In this document: positions 9,929-22,486 of the stretch, one piece after another
Numbering within the stretch: the first letter of the stretch is position 1
Layout of the letters: every line of letters starts with the position of its first letter
Source: Agriotes lineatus
Taxonomy: Eukaryota > Arthropoda > Insecta > Coleoptera > Elateridae
Length of the DNA stretch: 64,000 bases
NCBI GenBank assembly: GCA_940337035.1
Contig: CALNHX010007495.1
Coordinates: 1-64,000 of the forward strand
Reading direction: 5' to 3'
Translations under genes and position numbers: made by a program
Notes under the pieces: model-generated
The model's input: only the letters and a program-made list of their open reading frames with translations
The model's database searches: none
Told to the model about the DNA's origin: nothing

Positions 9929-12900
9929 GTAGGTTCAAAAACATGCACGTTAAAAAATTCGTCATTCATAATTTTTCAGGATACCCCTTGCCATGGGAAG
10001 ATAGCAAATTTGAATACCCCAGCAACTTCGCCCCGCCTCTTGAGGTTTTAGTTGAAGCTAGCAACGGGGCTTCGGATTACGGAAATAAATTCGGCGAACC
10101 AGTGATATGTGGGTTTGCTCGATCTTTTGGTATGACGGATGCAAGTGGAGACCGGCGGGAGTGGATTAAACCTATTATGTTCAGTGGGGGAGTTGGCAGC
10201 ATGGAAGCTAAAATGACAGATAAGCTGCCCCCACGAAAGGGCCATCAGATTGTTAAGATTGGAGGCCCTGTATATCGAATTGGCGTCGGTGGCGGCTCGG
10301 CTAGTTCTGTGCAAGTTCAGGGAGATAATAAAGCTGAGCTCGATTTCAATGCTGTTCAAAGGGGTATTAAATTTTTTTCTTTTGTGTGTTTTAGTTTTAA
10401 TTGATATTTTTATTAATATAGGCGATGCTGAAATGGAAAACAAGTTGAACCGTGTTGTACGGGCCTGTTTGGAGATGGGGAAGAGAAATCCAATCGTTAG
10501 CATTCACGACCAAGGGGCCGGTGGCAATGGAAATGTACTTAAGGAATTGGTAGAACCCGCTGGCGGGATTATTTATGCCAGCAACTTTGACCTGGGGGAC
10601 CCCACAATCAATGCCTTGGAGCTCTGGGGGGCTGAGTATCAGGAAAGCAATGCGCTTCTGTGTGCCAAAGAAGATGTGGAACTGTTAAAAAGCATTTGTA
10701 AGCGTGAAAGATGCCCAGTTAACTTTGTTGGTGAAGTGACTGGTACTGGAAAAGTTGTCCTGGCCCTGGATGAGGAGGAGAAGGTTGTGCCCTTCAATTT
10801 GGACTTAGAACTTGTTTTAGGTGAGTTTTTTAAGGGTTGTGTTTGTAAAATGGGATGAACTATGACAACGGATAACTGCCAAATAGGCATGCGGTTCTGG
10901 ATCGTGTAGTGTAAATTAAGTGTGAACTAACTTTAGTGTGAAGTGATGAAAAGTGCTCAGGAATTTTTAGGAAAGTGTTTTGAAATGCAAAGTAAAATAG
11001 TGAAATAATCCGAGATTTTATAGTCATTGTGGTGAATTTAATTATTTCAAAGGTAAGGACCCCAAAAGGACAACAGTTATGCCTTCCAAGGTAAAGAGCC
11101 ATAAATAGAAGAGGAAATGTAATAGATAATTGATATATTTTACGGTTTTTTTGGTGTGGAACAGAATAGCAGGTGTAAAACAGGAATAGCCATAATAACA
11201 GAACCAGAGACAGAAAAATCAGTAGCAAATTGGGACTCTTAAATGTTGAATAATAAAAACAAAATTAATAGTAAAAGAAGAAATACATACAAGTGTATGC
11301 TCCCACAGAAGATAATAAAAAAAATGAAAAAAGGAAGTTTTTCGACATATTGCAAGAAGTAACAGAAAGAGAAAAAAAGAGTTAAACATTTGATAATTAA
11401 TTATGGATGGTTGCAACTGGAGAACACAGAAAATAATGGAGGTTTGGGACACTGTACTATTGGAATGATGCCATTTTATGTTGATTATTTCCTTCATATC
11501 CATAATAATGCGTAATCACCATGGTTTCTGTCAGTTTAATAATGACTAAAATTCAAACGTCACAATTTAACCGCGGTTAAATTTATGTCAAAATTTAATC
11601 GCTTGTGCATAATTTGAACATGATTATTAAAGGTGCTTCACCAACTGAATTTTATCTATTTATTCAGGAAATAATCACGTCGAACATCCCGCGTGCATGT
11701 AAACTAGCCTGAATAAATTTTGACGATTTTCTGTCAAAATGTTTTGCTCTGAAGAAATATATCTCGTAAATTTTCCGCTTCAAAATCCCTCGTGCTGCGC
11801 GCTCGGGATTCTTGTTGAGCGGCAAATTTACTTGACAAATTTCTTAGCAAAACATTCTGACAGAAAACGTCAAAATTTAATCGGCTATTTTAATGCACTT
11901 GGGATATTACTGTTGATAATCAGTTGTTATATGATTAAGCGATAATTACATCACAAATTAAAGTGCTCTTGTAACAGTCAATCACTCCAGCCAACTGACA
12001 GTCCAGACAAAGGGGCGGTTTGACTATAAAACTGAAGTATAATATGTGGTTCTACACTAGCTCAAAATATTGGTAGGTTGAGGGTGGTAATTAAATAAAA
12101 GAGCGTCATGTGATCTGTATTCAATAATAGATAACCATCAATCCCCTCAAATCATGAAACGAAGATGAAGGTGATGCAATTGCAGGTTCTGCAGATAAGG
12201 AACTTACCTGAAATACGTATTATTGTCGGCCTTTGCTTTCTTTTGAAATATCTTCTGCAGATTACTTTATAGAAATCATAAAGAAAACTCACTGATAAAT
12301 TATTTTAGTTGACATAATGAACACACAACAAAATACATTAAGAATGGCGTTCATGCACAGATAATTTAAATTTATCAGAGCCCTAAGTGATGTCACTATA
12401 TACAATCTAGCTTAAAAATTTATGATTGTACCAGCAAGCACCAACTTAATATTCAATATTTACATTTAACGTAAAAGTTCATTTCACAATATTCAAAATC
12501 ACTGCAACTGCGTAATTAAGCACTAATGTCACATGCAAAAGAAGTACAGTTTTGACCTTGTTAACATCCTGCAGTTCCTCCAGTTTTGCAATTTGACGAG
12601 AAAGTACTCATACCTGCTTCGTTGGGCTGGCAAACATCTGGAGATGAAAGTTTTCCCTGAGGGAGTGTCCAGTAGCTATGGCTGGTTCAGGGAAAACAGT
12701 GGAGAGCCCTTCATCAGCGCCTCACACAGATATGGAAGGGAGTTGGGTCGAGATTAGTTACGAATACAGTGAAATCTGGGGTTTTTTGAAATACACACAC
12801 AGCGGCAGAATGCAACTCTTAGTTATTCACAATACGATAAGGAAGCTGGTCTGGCACTAACTCGATTTCGGAACAATGCCTCGTTTAAACAATAAACAAC

Positions 12901-15900
12901 CCCTTGTAAACTAACTAATCTTTACATGAAAACGTGTTTGTTCAATGCGTCACAACCCTGCTGCAAGTTGTGAGCCAGGATGGGGAAATGTAAACAACAT
13001 GCAATATTCACATGTTACCGCTGGCTACCAATAATTAAAGTGGCTCACTCTAAAGCATGTGCAACCCCCAGTTAAGCACAAAGCCAAAAGGCAGGCTGGA
13101 AAAAGTTCCACCAAGGTGGTCGTAAAAATTTAAAATAACATAATACAGTTGGTAATAGGATATTTATTTTACCGGCATGAACAAAATTGCTTTTGAGGCA
13201 ATGGAGAAAAATATTAAAAGTATAATAGATTACATAAGCTTCCATAAAAATTCAAAGGATGTCTAAGTATACAGATATACAGAGTTAAACACAGATCATA
13301 GGCTGTAGTTGCAAAACAAGTAAAAAGTGAAGTACATAAATGAAAAATAAATACTAAAAACTCATGGAGGAAAACACTGAACAGAAATATGCAGAATTTA
13401 TTTGTGTATGTATTATCTGTAATAATTATAATTATTATTATTTGATAAAAATTTGGATTTCTACTATTTTTATGATCCTGAGCAACTTTTTGAAATAACT
13501 TTTCGATAAAGCTAGGCCTATTATGATTTTTCAATTTCTTGCTTTAATGTTTAATTTGGTAAGCTAATGATTTGCAACAAAATTATTTAAACATTGTAAA
13601 AATAACTCCTTTAAAGGGTAGTATAACTTACAAAAATGTTAAATCCATCAGGAAATAAATAAGAAAGATACAGAAATGTGAACATGAGAAGTGAAACACG
13701 CTGTATATATAACAGCTCTACAGGCCTAGATGGCCCATACAATTTATAAATTCCTCATTTAAAAGAATAAGGTTGTAAACCTCAGAAGTGAAAACATTGG
13801 TTAAGGAAAAAAAGGTAGCTTGAAAACCTACATAAAAAGTAAAATAGTACAGAATGAACAGATGTATGTACCTAATCAAAAGAAATGAAGCAAAATAAAT
13901 GCTGGGAGAAGAACATGTATTACAGGGTAATTACGAGATTACAACAATATTACGATGGATCAATAATACGGCTCCGCTAAACAATCATTAATCCACAAAA
14001 TCAAACGCACTAGCTCAAAATAAGAAGAGCTAATTTAAATACTAGAGCGCCACATGATCCGTAGTTGCAAGTTAATCAATTGTTGATCCACTCAGATCAC
14101 AAAACGTGAATCAACAAGCTTTGTCGGGAGGTGGTCAACTAGTCTTGCTCTCTTTTAAACACTTCATTCAAGTTGCTTTACATTAAAATTCAAAGAAAAC
14201 ACACCAATAAAAAATTCAAAGAAAACACACCAATAAAAGTTGAGTCGATCTATTGAACACACACAAAATAGTGAGAAAGGCGCTCCTGCACATAAAAAAT
14301 TATTAGCACCCTAAGTCTCGTCACTTATTCAACTAAGTTACAGCCCAGAAGGAGGTCCTTAATTTAACTATATTATGACGTTATAGCACACGATTTGGAC
14401 AAATATTAATCACCTGACTTTAAATCTATTTGATAGGTGCATATTGACATAGGTTCATTGAATATTCACGTTTTCACAATATTATAACTCAGTCTTCTGA
14501 AATCCATCAGAACACTATAACTATGCACTGTTACATTGGAAATAAATACAATTCTAACCTGGTGAGCAGCTTACAGTTCCTCCACTTGACGGAAGACGTC
14601 TGTTATCTGCTTGTTGGTCTGCCAAGCACCTGAAGACAGGAAATTGCCCTTGAAGGGCATCCAATGGTGCTCTAGGAGAAATGGCTGGATGACAATAAAC
14701 TGCCTTCCACCAACGTGACACGCAGAGTCTGAAGAGAGTTGGGGTCGGAAATAGTCAAGTCCAATTAGTGGACCTGGAGTTTGTGATACACACAAATGGC
14801 AGAACATGACTTTGTTACTCATAATATGAGATATCCAACACTAACCGATTTTGGGAATAGTACCTTGATTAACGATAACAATCCTCTCGGGTATGATACC
14901 TTTACGTAAGAACGTCGGTGTACCCGACCTTCAAGCTGGGGAAGCAGCACTTAAACGATATGCTACCTGTAGATGTTAAATCCCGAATAGCGCTAATTCC
15001 AGTCGCTGGTACCAACCCCCACTTAAGCACGAAACCAAGTCGTCAGAAAGATTTCCACCATGGTAGCCCTAAAATTTTAAAATAGCACAACACATGGGAA
15101 CTGTTTGATACATAAATACAAGAAAATTATGGAGAAAACGAAAATATTTCTGACAGATAATTAAAAAATTAAAAAAGAGCACCAAAACACAAAACAGAAA
15201 CATAAGTGATATTAATAACTAATAGTGCAAACAAAAGAAGTAGATAAACAAGAAGGGGGAAAATGGGGGGCTATAGAGGATACTAGGAATCACTTAATAA
15301 CTCAGGTAGAAAACTGGCCACTTCAATCAGAACAATCAGTTACTAAGATGCTGTGGGGAAGGATGAAGTAATGCCTGAAATAACGAAACTGGGAGGAAAT
15401 AGAGTGACGGAATGGCAACGGAATTATGTCAGATGTTTCTCCATTTTTACTTTAACTAAGTAATGGTTGGAGTCTGCATCTGCCCCTAGACAACTTTGAA
15501 TATCTGATATTAGCATATTGTTTTTCTATTACTACATGGTCTATCTGGTTAACCATTCTGTTGTTTTGTGCTCCCCATGTTCCTTTATGTATATCTTTTT
15601 TTTTTTAAATTGTGTGCTTCTCACTACCATATTTTTTCTAATTGTGAACTCGATCAATCTAGATTCATTGTCGTGTTTCGTCATCTATACTATGCCTTCC
15701 AATTGTAGGTACTATACAGTGCGAGTGTAAAGTGTGGAACTATCGAAATAGAACTTTTATCAAATGTTTTTGAAAGAAATCTTGAAACTTGTCACTTTTA
15801 AATTGTCTTTTGTTTTTGAGTTATGACGTTTGCGGTAATTTTTTTAAATAGAAACCCAAAATTTTTATGGTGAATTTGGACAGAGCATGAAATTCTAATA

Positions 15901-18900
15901 CCAAATACGCTAAAAAAGTATGAGACTTTTGAAATTTTTGAGAAAATCGCTGTTAAAGTATTAAAACAAAAATCGAATAAAAATCAAGTAGCCATGACAC
16001 AATGGGTTAGCCCTAAAATTATAACAGTTCCTCATAGTTTGTCTGTTTTTGTTGTGTGCTCTTAATAAATAAAGAATTGAAATGTAGGCATTGAGGGGAT
16101 GTGGTGACCGTACTAGAACACAACAAGAGGTTTGTGAGCTATTCAATATTAAGTATCCTGATAAAGAACTTATTACAAGAACAACAATTTCTAAAATAGA
16201 GAGAAAATTTTCTGAACTCGTCCAAAAACCAATGAAGATACTGAGCTAGATATTTTATTTTCTCTGCTAGAAAATTCCCATAGAACTTCAAGAGAACTAG
16301 CTGCAAATAATGAAATTTCTCAAAGGTCAGTTGTAAAGGTTTTAAGAAAACATAAATGGCATCCCTATAAAGTTCAGTTCGTGCAAGAGCTTAACGAGGA
16401 CGATCCTGATCGCAGAACAGAGTTCTGTGAGATAATAATGGAGCGGTGTAATATTGATGGCGATTTTTCCAAGTGCATCATTTTTTCTGATGAAACAACT
16501 TTCCACCTTAATGGCACAGTTAATCGCTATAACTATGGATATTGGGCATTGGAAACACGTAGTTTCCTCAAAAGCGTTTGGGCGGGAATTGGTGGGGATA
16601 GAATTTTTTATTGAAGGTTCATTGACGGGTAAAAAGTACCTAGAATTTTTAAGAAACGATTTAATCCCTGCTGTTCTGGTGCTTTATCCGAATAATGAAG
16701 ATCTGGACCTACCAAGCGATACGTTATGGTTTCAACAAGATGGTGCTCCGGTACATTTTTCTGTTGCTGTTCGGAATTATTTGAACAAAATTTTTTCCTG
16801 GCAGATGGATAGGCAAAATAGGAGCTGTTGAGTGGCCTCTGCGATCACCCGACCCGACTCCGTTGGATTTTTTCCTATGGGGTTATGTAAAAAGTGAGAT
16901 CTACATAGACCATTGTTCACAAACAATAGAAGAGTTAAAGGAAAGAGTTCCCACTGAAATAAGATTAATTCAACCTTAAACTCTACATCGAGTTCATGAA
17001 GAATTTCAATACAGACTTGGACAGCGCAAAATGGCGGTCAATTCGGACATCTAATGTAATTGTTTTTGTTTATTTTGTTATATTCATTTTTTGTATTTCA
17101 AAATGGTTGCAATCCCCATAATGCAAAAGTAAATAAATTATCAAAACACTGACTTACTTGATTTTTATTCGATTTTTGTTTTAATACTTTAAAAGCGATT
17201 TTCTCGAAAATTTCATGCTCTGTCTAAATTCACCATAAAAATTTAGGGTTTCTTTTTAAAAAAATTATCATAACTCAAATACAAAAGACAATCTAAAAGT
17301 GACAATTACAGTGAAATATGTATTTTTTAAAATAAAAATTGACGTGTTTGAGGATTTCTTTCAAAAACATTTAATAAAAGTTCTATTTCGATAGTTCCAG
17401 ACTTTGCACTCGCACTGTATATACAGTGTGTCTACTTAAGTTGGCGCCATATGGAAAACTGTTATTATAAGTTTTACGAAAAAAAGTAATTCTTTATAAA
17501 AATCTCTGCTTTCGAAAACAATAATATTCAGCTTTCACATTTGACATCGAATGTACAGGGTGTCCACAAATTGAAAAAGTTTGATAGGAATTTTTTGACC
17601 ACTTCAATTTTAAATTAAATTTTGTAAAACACGTTATCTTTTATCTTAATTAAACAGTCATCATACTTCAAATGCTTAATCGCCTATCTGTAACATTTTA
17701 GCAATGCATGTAAATAAACAAAATGTTCAGTATTAATTATCTTGTTAGGAAGCCATAACCCAAAATCCTATTTGCTCCTCCGCTTTTAAAGAAAGTAAAG
17801 TTCTCTATTATTTAAATTTCTTTTTGTTTCGTTTCTTGTAGTGCAACTGTTTCTAGTTTATATTTTTTTATCCCACACCTCCTAGTTATAAGGCTATTAT
17901 TAGATCGATTTTAGACCTCTAAAGTGGCTCATAACGCTCCAGTGAGGTAAAAACCAGCATACATAAATCAAACAAGTAGAGACTGTTACGCTTAGTTTGT
18001 AGTTGTGCATGCAATATTTGAAATAGCTAGATTCTACTTTTAAGAATTTATTAAGTAAATTTTTCCCTGAATGGTTAGGCAACCCTATTTACATCTTTAA
18101 CAAATTTTGACAATTTACATCAATTTGGCCCACACGCCTGCATTTCAATAATTTTTCTTGAGGTCCTTTTTCAATTTTTGGAGATTTGATAACTAGATGT
18201 TGTGGACTGCTTTTTGGCAAGATTTCGGCCTATTCCATCCCAGATTCGATCGAGAGAGGTGGTTTGGGTTTGTTGCTTTGTCATAGCTGGGTATAGCTAG
18301 CTCCATATGGAGGACCTGGAAGCATCGAAGCCCTCTGAAGGTACTGGTATCTGTTTGTGAGTTATTTTACCTTCGTTCACCATGCTGTAGGCGGATTTAT
18401 TGCCCCCCCCCCCCCCCTCTTCATTGAGAGAACCACAAGGCTGTCCACTACCCTGATCATGTTAGTTTTTTAATTCTCCCCTTTAGCTTCTTTGAACACC
18501 TAGAAATTTATATTTTAGCCTTTTTCTGTATGGGATCAGAACGCCTGACCTCTGGGGCCTATGTTATGCACGTGCGAGATAACAACCTTATGTACTAGCC
18601 GTACCTGTAGCTGTTTGCTGTTGAATTCCTCCCGTTATCGCTGGGACGAGGGACTCCTGCAGCCCATTGCGACCCCCTAGTTGTAAATGACCCATAGGTG
18701 AATTTGGCATGATTGTGCTTCTGCAATCCTTTTTATTGTATTCACATATGTGTCGGTTCCGCAATCATTCCTTTACTCGCGTATAACCCAGCTCTTAGCT
18801 GCGTTCTTCTATGAATCATTCGAACGATAGCTGTATAATTACATACTGATCAGTCTGTGCACTTACCTGGTTGCTTCTGCAATTACCGTTTCATACGCGT

Positions 18901-21448
18901 TAAAAACTTCAAGTTTTGTGAAATTTGTGATTGAGTATACGCTTCAAACTTGCAGTTTTTTCTTAACAACACTATTTGATTGGTTATCTAAATAAACATA
19001 TTTGTGGATCTACATTTCTTAATTTGTAAGTTAAAATCGAATATCAGTGAAAAAGTTAAAAGAACCATTCTGCTTGTTTTGTATGTGCAATAAGGAGATA
19101 AATAAAAAAGAAGCATTTGTAAAATGAATTCATATTTTTAGGAAAAATGCCAAGAAAAGTATTCACACTAAACCGAAAAGCGCCACTTCTGAAGGAGCTG
19201 GCATTGCCAGAGCCCTTGTCCATCTACCAAGCTTTGGATCACGTTCTGAGGCTAACCTCCGTGGCCAGTAAGAGATATTTGACCAACAAGGTGGACAGAT
19301 GCGTTACAGGCCTTATTGCGCAGCAGCAGTGCGTTGGTCCACTACATACCCCTTTAGCGGACGTGGCTGTTACAGCTATTTCTCACTTTAGTTACGTAAG
19401 TTTTTACAAATGGAACCATACTAGACAGAGTGAATCAATTTCTTTTATAGGAAGGGGTAGCAACTGCCATAGGAGAACAACCCATAAAAGGACTCATTAA
19501 TGATGCAGCCGGGGCGAGAATGACCGTTGCCGAATCCCTAAGCAATTTAGTGTTTGCCTCCATCACTGACCTGCGTGACGTTAAATGCAGCGGAAACTGG
19601 ATGTGGGCGGCCAAATTACCTGGCGAAGGGGCAGCCTTGTACGATGCCTGCTCAGCCATGTGCAAAATCATGTCAGAACTAGGAATTGCAATTGACGGCG
19701 GCAAGGACTCCCTGAGTATGGCAGCTAGAGTTGGGCAGAAAACTGTCAAAGCTCCTGGAACTCTCGTTGTATCCACATATGCTCCCTGTCCAGATGTCCG
19801 TAAAGTCGTCACGCCTGACCTAAAGGCGCCATCAATGGGCAAAACTGGAACCCTTCTATATGTAGACCTGTCGGGTGGAAAGAATCGCCTTGGAGGCTCT
19901 GCTTTAGCGCAGTGCTTTAGGCAGTTGGGCCGTGATGTTCCCGATATTGACAACGTGGAGATGTTCAAGAACGCATTTATTGCCACTCAGCAACTGATAA
20001 AGGATTCAGCTGTGTTGGCCGGACATGATATTAGTGATGGCGGCTTAGTCACATGTTTGCTGGAGATGGCTTTCGCTGGCATAAGTGGCATTGACATCAA
20101 CATCAGTCATAAAAACGGGAAAGTATTACCGATTATCTTTTCGGAAGAACCCGGTTGGGTCTTGGAAGTCTTGGACAACGACGTTGAACACTGCATGTCA
20201 GTTTTTAAGGTTAGAATTTCAATTAATTGATTACGAGTATTTAATTTATTATATTCCAGAAATACCGTGTTCCTGTCTATAGCATCGGCAAAAGTGAGGG
20301 TTATGGCGTAAACTCGAAAGTAGGCATTTCAGTGAATCATGCGTGCATTGAAAGTACCGTTTTGCCCCTAATGAAAATGTGGGAGGAAACAAGCTACCAG
20401 CTAGAATTGCAGCAAACCATTAAGCATTGTGCCGATTCAGAATATGAATCTCTGGCAACCCGGATTGGGCCAAAGTACAAACTGACATTTGATCCAGATC
20501 AGTCGAGGCCTAAGCCTCACGGTGCTGAAGTTCGAGTCGCTGTTCTGCGAGAGGAAGGCATCAACGGTGACAGAGAGATGGCAGCAGCACTTGTTCGAGT
20601 TGGCTTTAAAGTCTGGGACATCACCATGGAAGACTTGTTGTCTGGTGACGTTACCCTAGATCAGTTTAAGGGAATTATCTTCCCTGGTGGTTTTAGTTAT
20701 GCCGGTAAGTTTTTACAAAATAATAAGTTTATAGATATTGTACGTTGTTTAATAGTGTATATTTATACATATATCATTCAAGCTTAATTAAAGCACAATT
20801 CTTGCAGATGTATTGGGTTCAGCAAAGGGATGGGCCGCAGGAATTCTATTCAACGAGAAAATACAGGACCAATTCAAAAAATTCTACACCCGCCCTGACA
20901 CGTTCAGTTTGGGCGTGTGCAATGGCTGCCAGTTGATGGCTTTGATCGGCTGGATCGGTCACCCTACAACCGCAGAAGCTTCTCCCGACGTTTTATTAGA
21001 GCACAATCAATCGGAACGTTTCGAGTGCCGCTTCAGCACAGTCAAAATTGAGAAGTCCAACTCTATTATGCTGCAAGGAATGGAAGGGTCTGTGCTGGGT
21101 GTCTGGGTGGCGCACGGGGAAGGCAGATTCACTTTCAAGAACGACTCTGTGTACAAAACCTTGGTTAAAGATAATTGTGTGGGCCTCAGATACGTGGACG
21201 ACTCCGGCAATCCGACAGAGGCTTACCCCATGAATCCTAATGGTAGTATTGAAGGTTTAGCGGGCGTTTGCTCTAAGAACGGAAGGCATCTGGCTATGAT
21301 GCCGCACCCTGAGCGCTGCGATCAACCGTACTTGTGGCCGTACATGCCTACTGATTGGCAGATTTATCAGAAGAGCCCATGGGAGCGCATGTTCCAGAAT
21401 GCGTACGACTGGTGCTGCGCAGGGGATGATGGAACGGTTTATTATTAA
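9675..21448 (+). CDS. PFAS: Phosphoribosylformylglycinamidine synthase (FGAM synthase), 5'-truncated, seven exons
   Basis: This cytosolic enzyme performs the fourth step of de novo purine synthesis: FGAR + glutamine + ATP give FGAM + glutamate + ADP + Pi. Exons 9675-9928, 9980-10363, 10422-10820, 19142-19395, 19451-20209, 20260-20704 and 20808-21448 all have GT/AG borders, keep one frame when joined and give about 1044 residues. Known PurL/PFAS motifs appear in family order: ETHNFPTGVAPFSGA (first synthase ATP site), SIHDQGAGGNGN, GKMPRK, IDGGKDSLSMAA, HDISDGG, then the class I glutaminase with FPGGFSY, nucleophile Cys in GVCNGCQ (TGC at 20918) and the His/Glu pair in PHPER (21305-21313). Animal PFAS is about 1330 residues, so roughly 290 N-terminal residues (PurS-like and linker domains) are missing. 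The first exon starts inside a codon after a 3' splice site, so earlier exons must exist upstream. No frameshift or stop is seen in the joined exons. Confidence 0.96.
9980..10363 (+). CDS. PFAS: PFAS exon b
   Basis: Begins after TTTTTCAG and reads (G)YPLPWEDSKFEYPSNFAPP through GGGSASSVQVQ to AVQRG. It completes the first AIRS N-domain (NKFGEPVICGFARSFG). The donor at 10364 is followed by a 58-bp intron. The long reading frames in other phases here are shadows. Confidence 0.95.
10422..10820 (+). CDS. PFAS: PFAS exon c
   Basis: Starts after AATATAG with (G)DAEMENKLNRVVRACLEMG and contains SIHDQGAGGNGN, the conserved glycine-rich loop. It ends at LELVLG. The donor GTGAGT at 10821 opens the 8.3-kb intron; the next coding bases at 19142 complete the Gly codon and continue as KMPRK, as in the family. 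Confidence 0.95.
11712..11888. repeat. Foldback sequence with about 85-bp arms
   Basis: The left arm (11712-11797, AAATTTTGACGATTTTCTGT to AAATCCC) is matched in reverse complement by the right arm (about 11803-11888), with only a few bases of loop at GTGCTGCGCGC. It could form a long hairpin if transcribed in the PFAS pre-mRNA. A MITE or foldback origin is likely. Confidence 0.65.
11990..13140. repeat. Diverged direct repeat, copy 1
   Basis: Collinear with 13960-15095. Shared landmarks include CTAGCTCAAAATA, GAGCGTCATGTGATC/GAGCGCCACATGATC, CAGTTCCTCC, GGAGTTGGGTCG and GTTCCACCAAGGTGGT/TTTCCACCATGGTAG. It is old, with many substitutions and indels. It may be an ancient LTR or a duplicated repeat unit. 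Confidence 0.6.
13960..15095. repeat. Diverged direct repeat, copy 2
   Basis: Partner of 11990-13140 with the same order of landmarks. It contains its own 24-bp tandem duplication (ATTCAAAGAAAACACACCAA twice at 14187-14237). The 0.8 kb between the copies shows no coding domain. Confidence 0.6.
15717..17417 (+). mobile_element. Tc1/mariner-superfamily element with long terminal inverted repeats
   Basis: A 1701-bp element bounded by TA dinucleotides (15715-15716 and 17418-17419). The ends read CAGTGCGAGTG and its complement. The inverted repeats extend to about 15990 on the left and from 17155 on the right, very similar over the outer 65 bp and more diverged inside. It carries one broken transposase on the + strand and lies inside the large PFAS intron. 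Confidence 0.88.
16086..17054 (+). pseudogene. Mariner-type DDE transposase, frameshifted
   Basis: Read across frames, an N-terminal helix-turn-helix-like part (QQEVCELFNIKYPDKELIT) is followed by FSDETTFHL (first catalytic Asp), LWFQQDGAPVHF (second Asp) and SPDPTPLDFFLWGY (third Asp). The last two Asp are about 36-37 residues apart, close to a DD37D arrangement but not enough for a family name. Breaks near 16245, 16600 and 16795 and an early stop make it inactive. Confidence 0.8.
19142..19395 (+). CDS. PFAS: PFAS exon d
   Basis: Starts after TTTTTAG and encodes KMPRKVFTLNRK through RCVTGLIAQQQCVGPLHTP to AISHFSY. The donor GTAAGT at 19396 begins a 55-bp intron. The frame continues without change into the next exon (EGVATAIGEQPIKGL). 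Confidence 0.95.
19451..20209 (+). CDS. PFAS: PFAS exon e
   Basis: The largest exon (253 codons), second AIRS-type domain: GARMTVAESLSNLVFA, then IDGGKDSLSMAA and HDISDGGLVTCLLEMAFAG. It ends with SVFK at a GTTAGA donor, and a 50-bp intron follows. Both flanking introns are in phase 0. Confidence 0.96.
20260..20704 (+). CDS. PFAS: PFAS exon f (start of glutaminase domain)
   Basis: Begins after TATTCCAG with KYRVPVYSIGK. It ends the second AIRS domain and enters the glutamine amidotransferase domain (VRVAVLREEGINGDREMAAA, FPGGFSYA). The donor GTAAGT at 20705 starts a 103-bp intron. The exon ends one base into an Asp codon completed in the next exon. Confidence 0.96.
20808..21448 (+). CDS. PFAS: PFAS terminal exon (class I glutaminase)
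   Basis: Starts after TCTTGCAG with (D)VLGSAKGWAAGI. It holds the catalytic Cys in GVCNGCQLM (codon at 20918) and the His and Glu of PHPER (21305-21313), then ends in DWCCAGDDGTVYY with TAA at 21446-21448. All three triad residues are present, so ammonia production from glutamine should be intact. Confidence 0.97.
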
Positions 21449-22140
21449 CTCAGTGTAGAATCTATAACTAGTTTAAGTACAGAATGTGCCTAGTTACTGT
21501 AATATATGTGCGTCAGGAAAACAATACTCTTAAAATCTGCCTTGGAAAAGCTAATTTCATTTTATTAAATATTTCTGATAAGTGTGGTCTTTCAAGATAA
21601 AATATCTACTAATTGTAATTCCAATTTTTTCAGCAATAATTGTAATATAAATCCTTTGCAATTTATTTATACAGTTTTAAAACTGCTGCAATGTGCGAAA
21701 ACAAGTTATACTGTAACAGTATCTGATATAATGTACTAAAAATCGTCCAATAATGCAACTGATTATTTGCAGATAGGCATATAACTTAATTGTGAAGAAA
21801 TAATTTTTGCATTCCTTAAGTGCATTTTAATTTTAAAAGTATTTACAGCTTTAATGAAAGACTTGTTTTATTGTTTTTATGAGATCACAGGAAATTTATA
21901 ATGCTGCTATGTAGTATTTTCATATTATAGTTATCAGAAATATTCCTGTTGTAATTTTACCCACTAATGATACTCAGATTTATACTTGCTTCCATTCCAT
22001 TTTATTGCTAATTTTTCAGCTTAAAATAATGTCTCTTATTTGTGCTGTCTTATATGTGTAAATAAATAGAATGTACGTAACTGTCATTGCTACTTTGCCT
22101 ACATGTAAAAGATAATAAAAATCATTGTTTTTAAAGTGTT
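21449..22140 (+). other. PFAS 3' UTR and poly(A) signals
   Basis: AT-rich, non-coding stretch after the PFAS stop. It contains canonical AATAAA at 22061-22066 and 22114-22119, the best candidates for the cleavage signal, and several ATTTA pentamers. No other feature is seen. The exact transcript end cannot be read from sequence alone. Confidence 0.55.
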
Positions 22141-22486
22141 GTTTTTTGAATCGGAATATTTAATTGGGGGGAAAAAATAATTTTTTTATTCTTAATTCTA
22201 ACATTAGAAAAGATAATACTTGTGTCAAGATAATTTGCATGTGGGATTACGAGGGTAAGACTAACCATTTCGTGAATCGGGTAGTTCTAAATGTATTGAA
22301 TGAACAAAACATGCCTATTCGTAAAATTTTATATTTTTTTAGCTAGTAACCCTTGACAAAACAAAAACCGTCAAACGTCATAACAGCGGCATTTCGAAGT
22401 AAATAATATTTTGAAAATTAGGAACTGAACAGAAGAACACTTTCGAGGTACAATTTTGTATGATTTTAATAAGTTTATAAAATTGT

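Larger units (their letters stand above)
10821..19141 (+). other. Large PFAS intron loaded with repeats
   Basis: An 8.3-kb intron in a gene whose other visible introns are 50-103 bp. It contains a foldback (11712-11888), two diverged direct repeats (about 11990-13140 and 13960-15095), a Tc1/mariner element (15717-17417), and a 14-15 base poly-C run near 18403-18417. The remaining parts, 10821-11700 and 17420-19141, show no gene. An ACAGGGTGTCC-type motif near 17556 resembles mariner-type ends but has no partner I could find. Confidence 0.8.

Noticed and set aside
10048..10503. 151-residue - strand frame over PFAS exons b and c
   Set aside because: Antisense shadow of conserved coding sequence.
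10250..10858. 202-residue + strand frame spanning the 58-bp intron
   Set aside because: It is in frame with exon c but reads intron b and shifted exon b sequence. The spliced junction AVQRG/DAEM fits the family exactly.
19435..19986. 183-residue - strand frame
   Set aside because: Antisense to the second synthase domain of PFAS.
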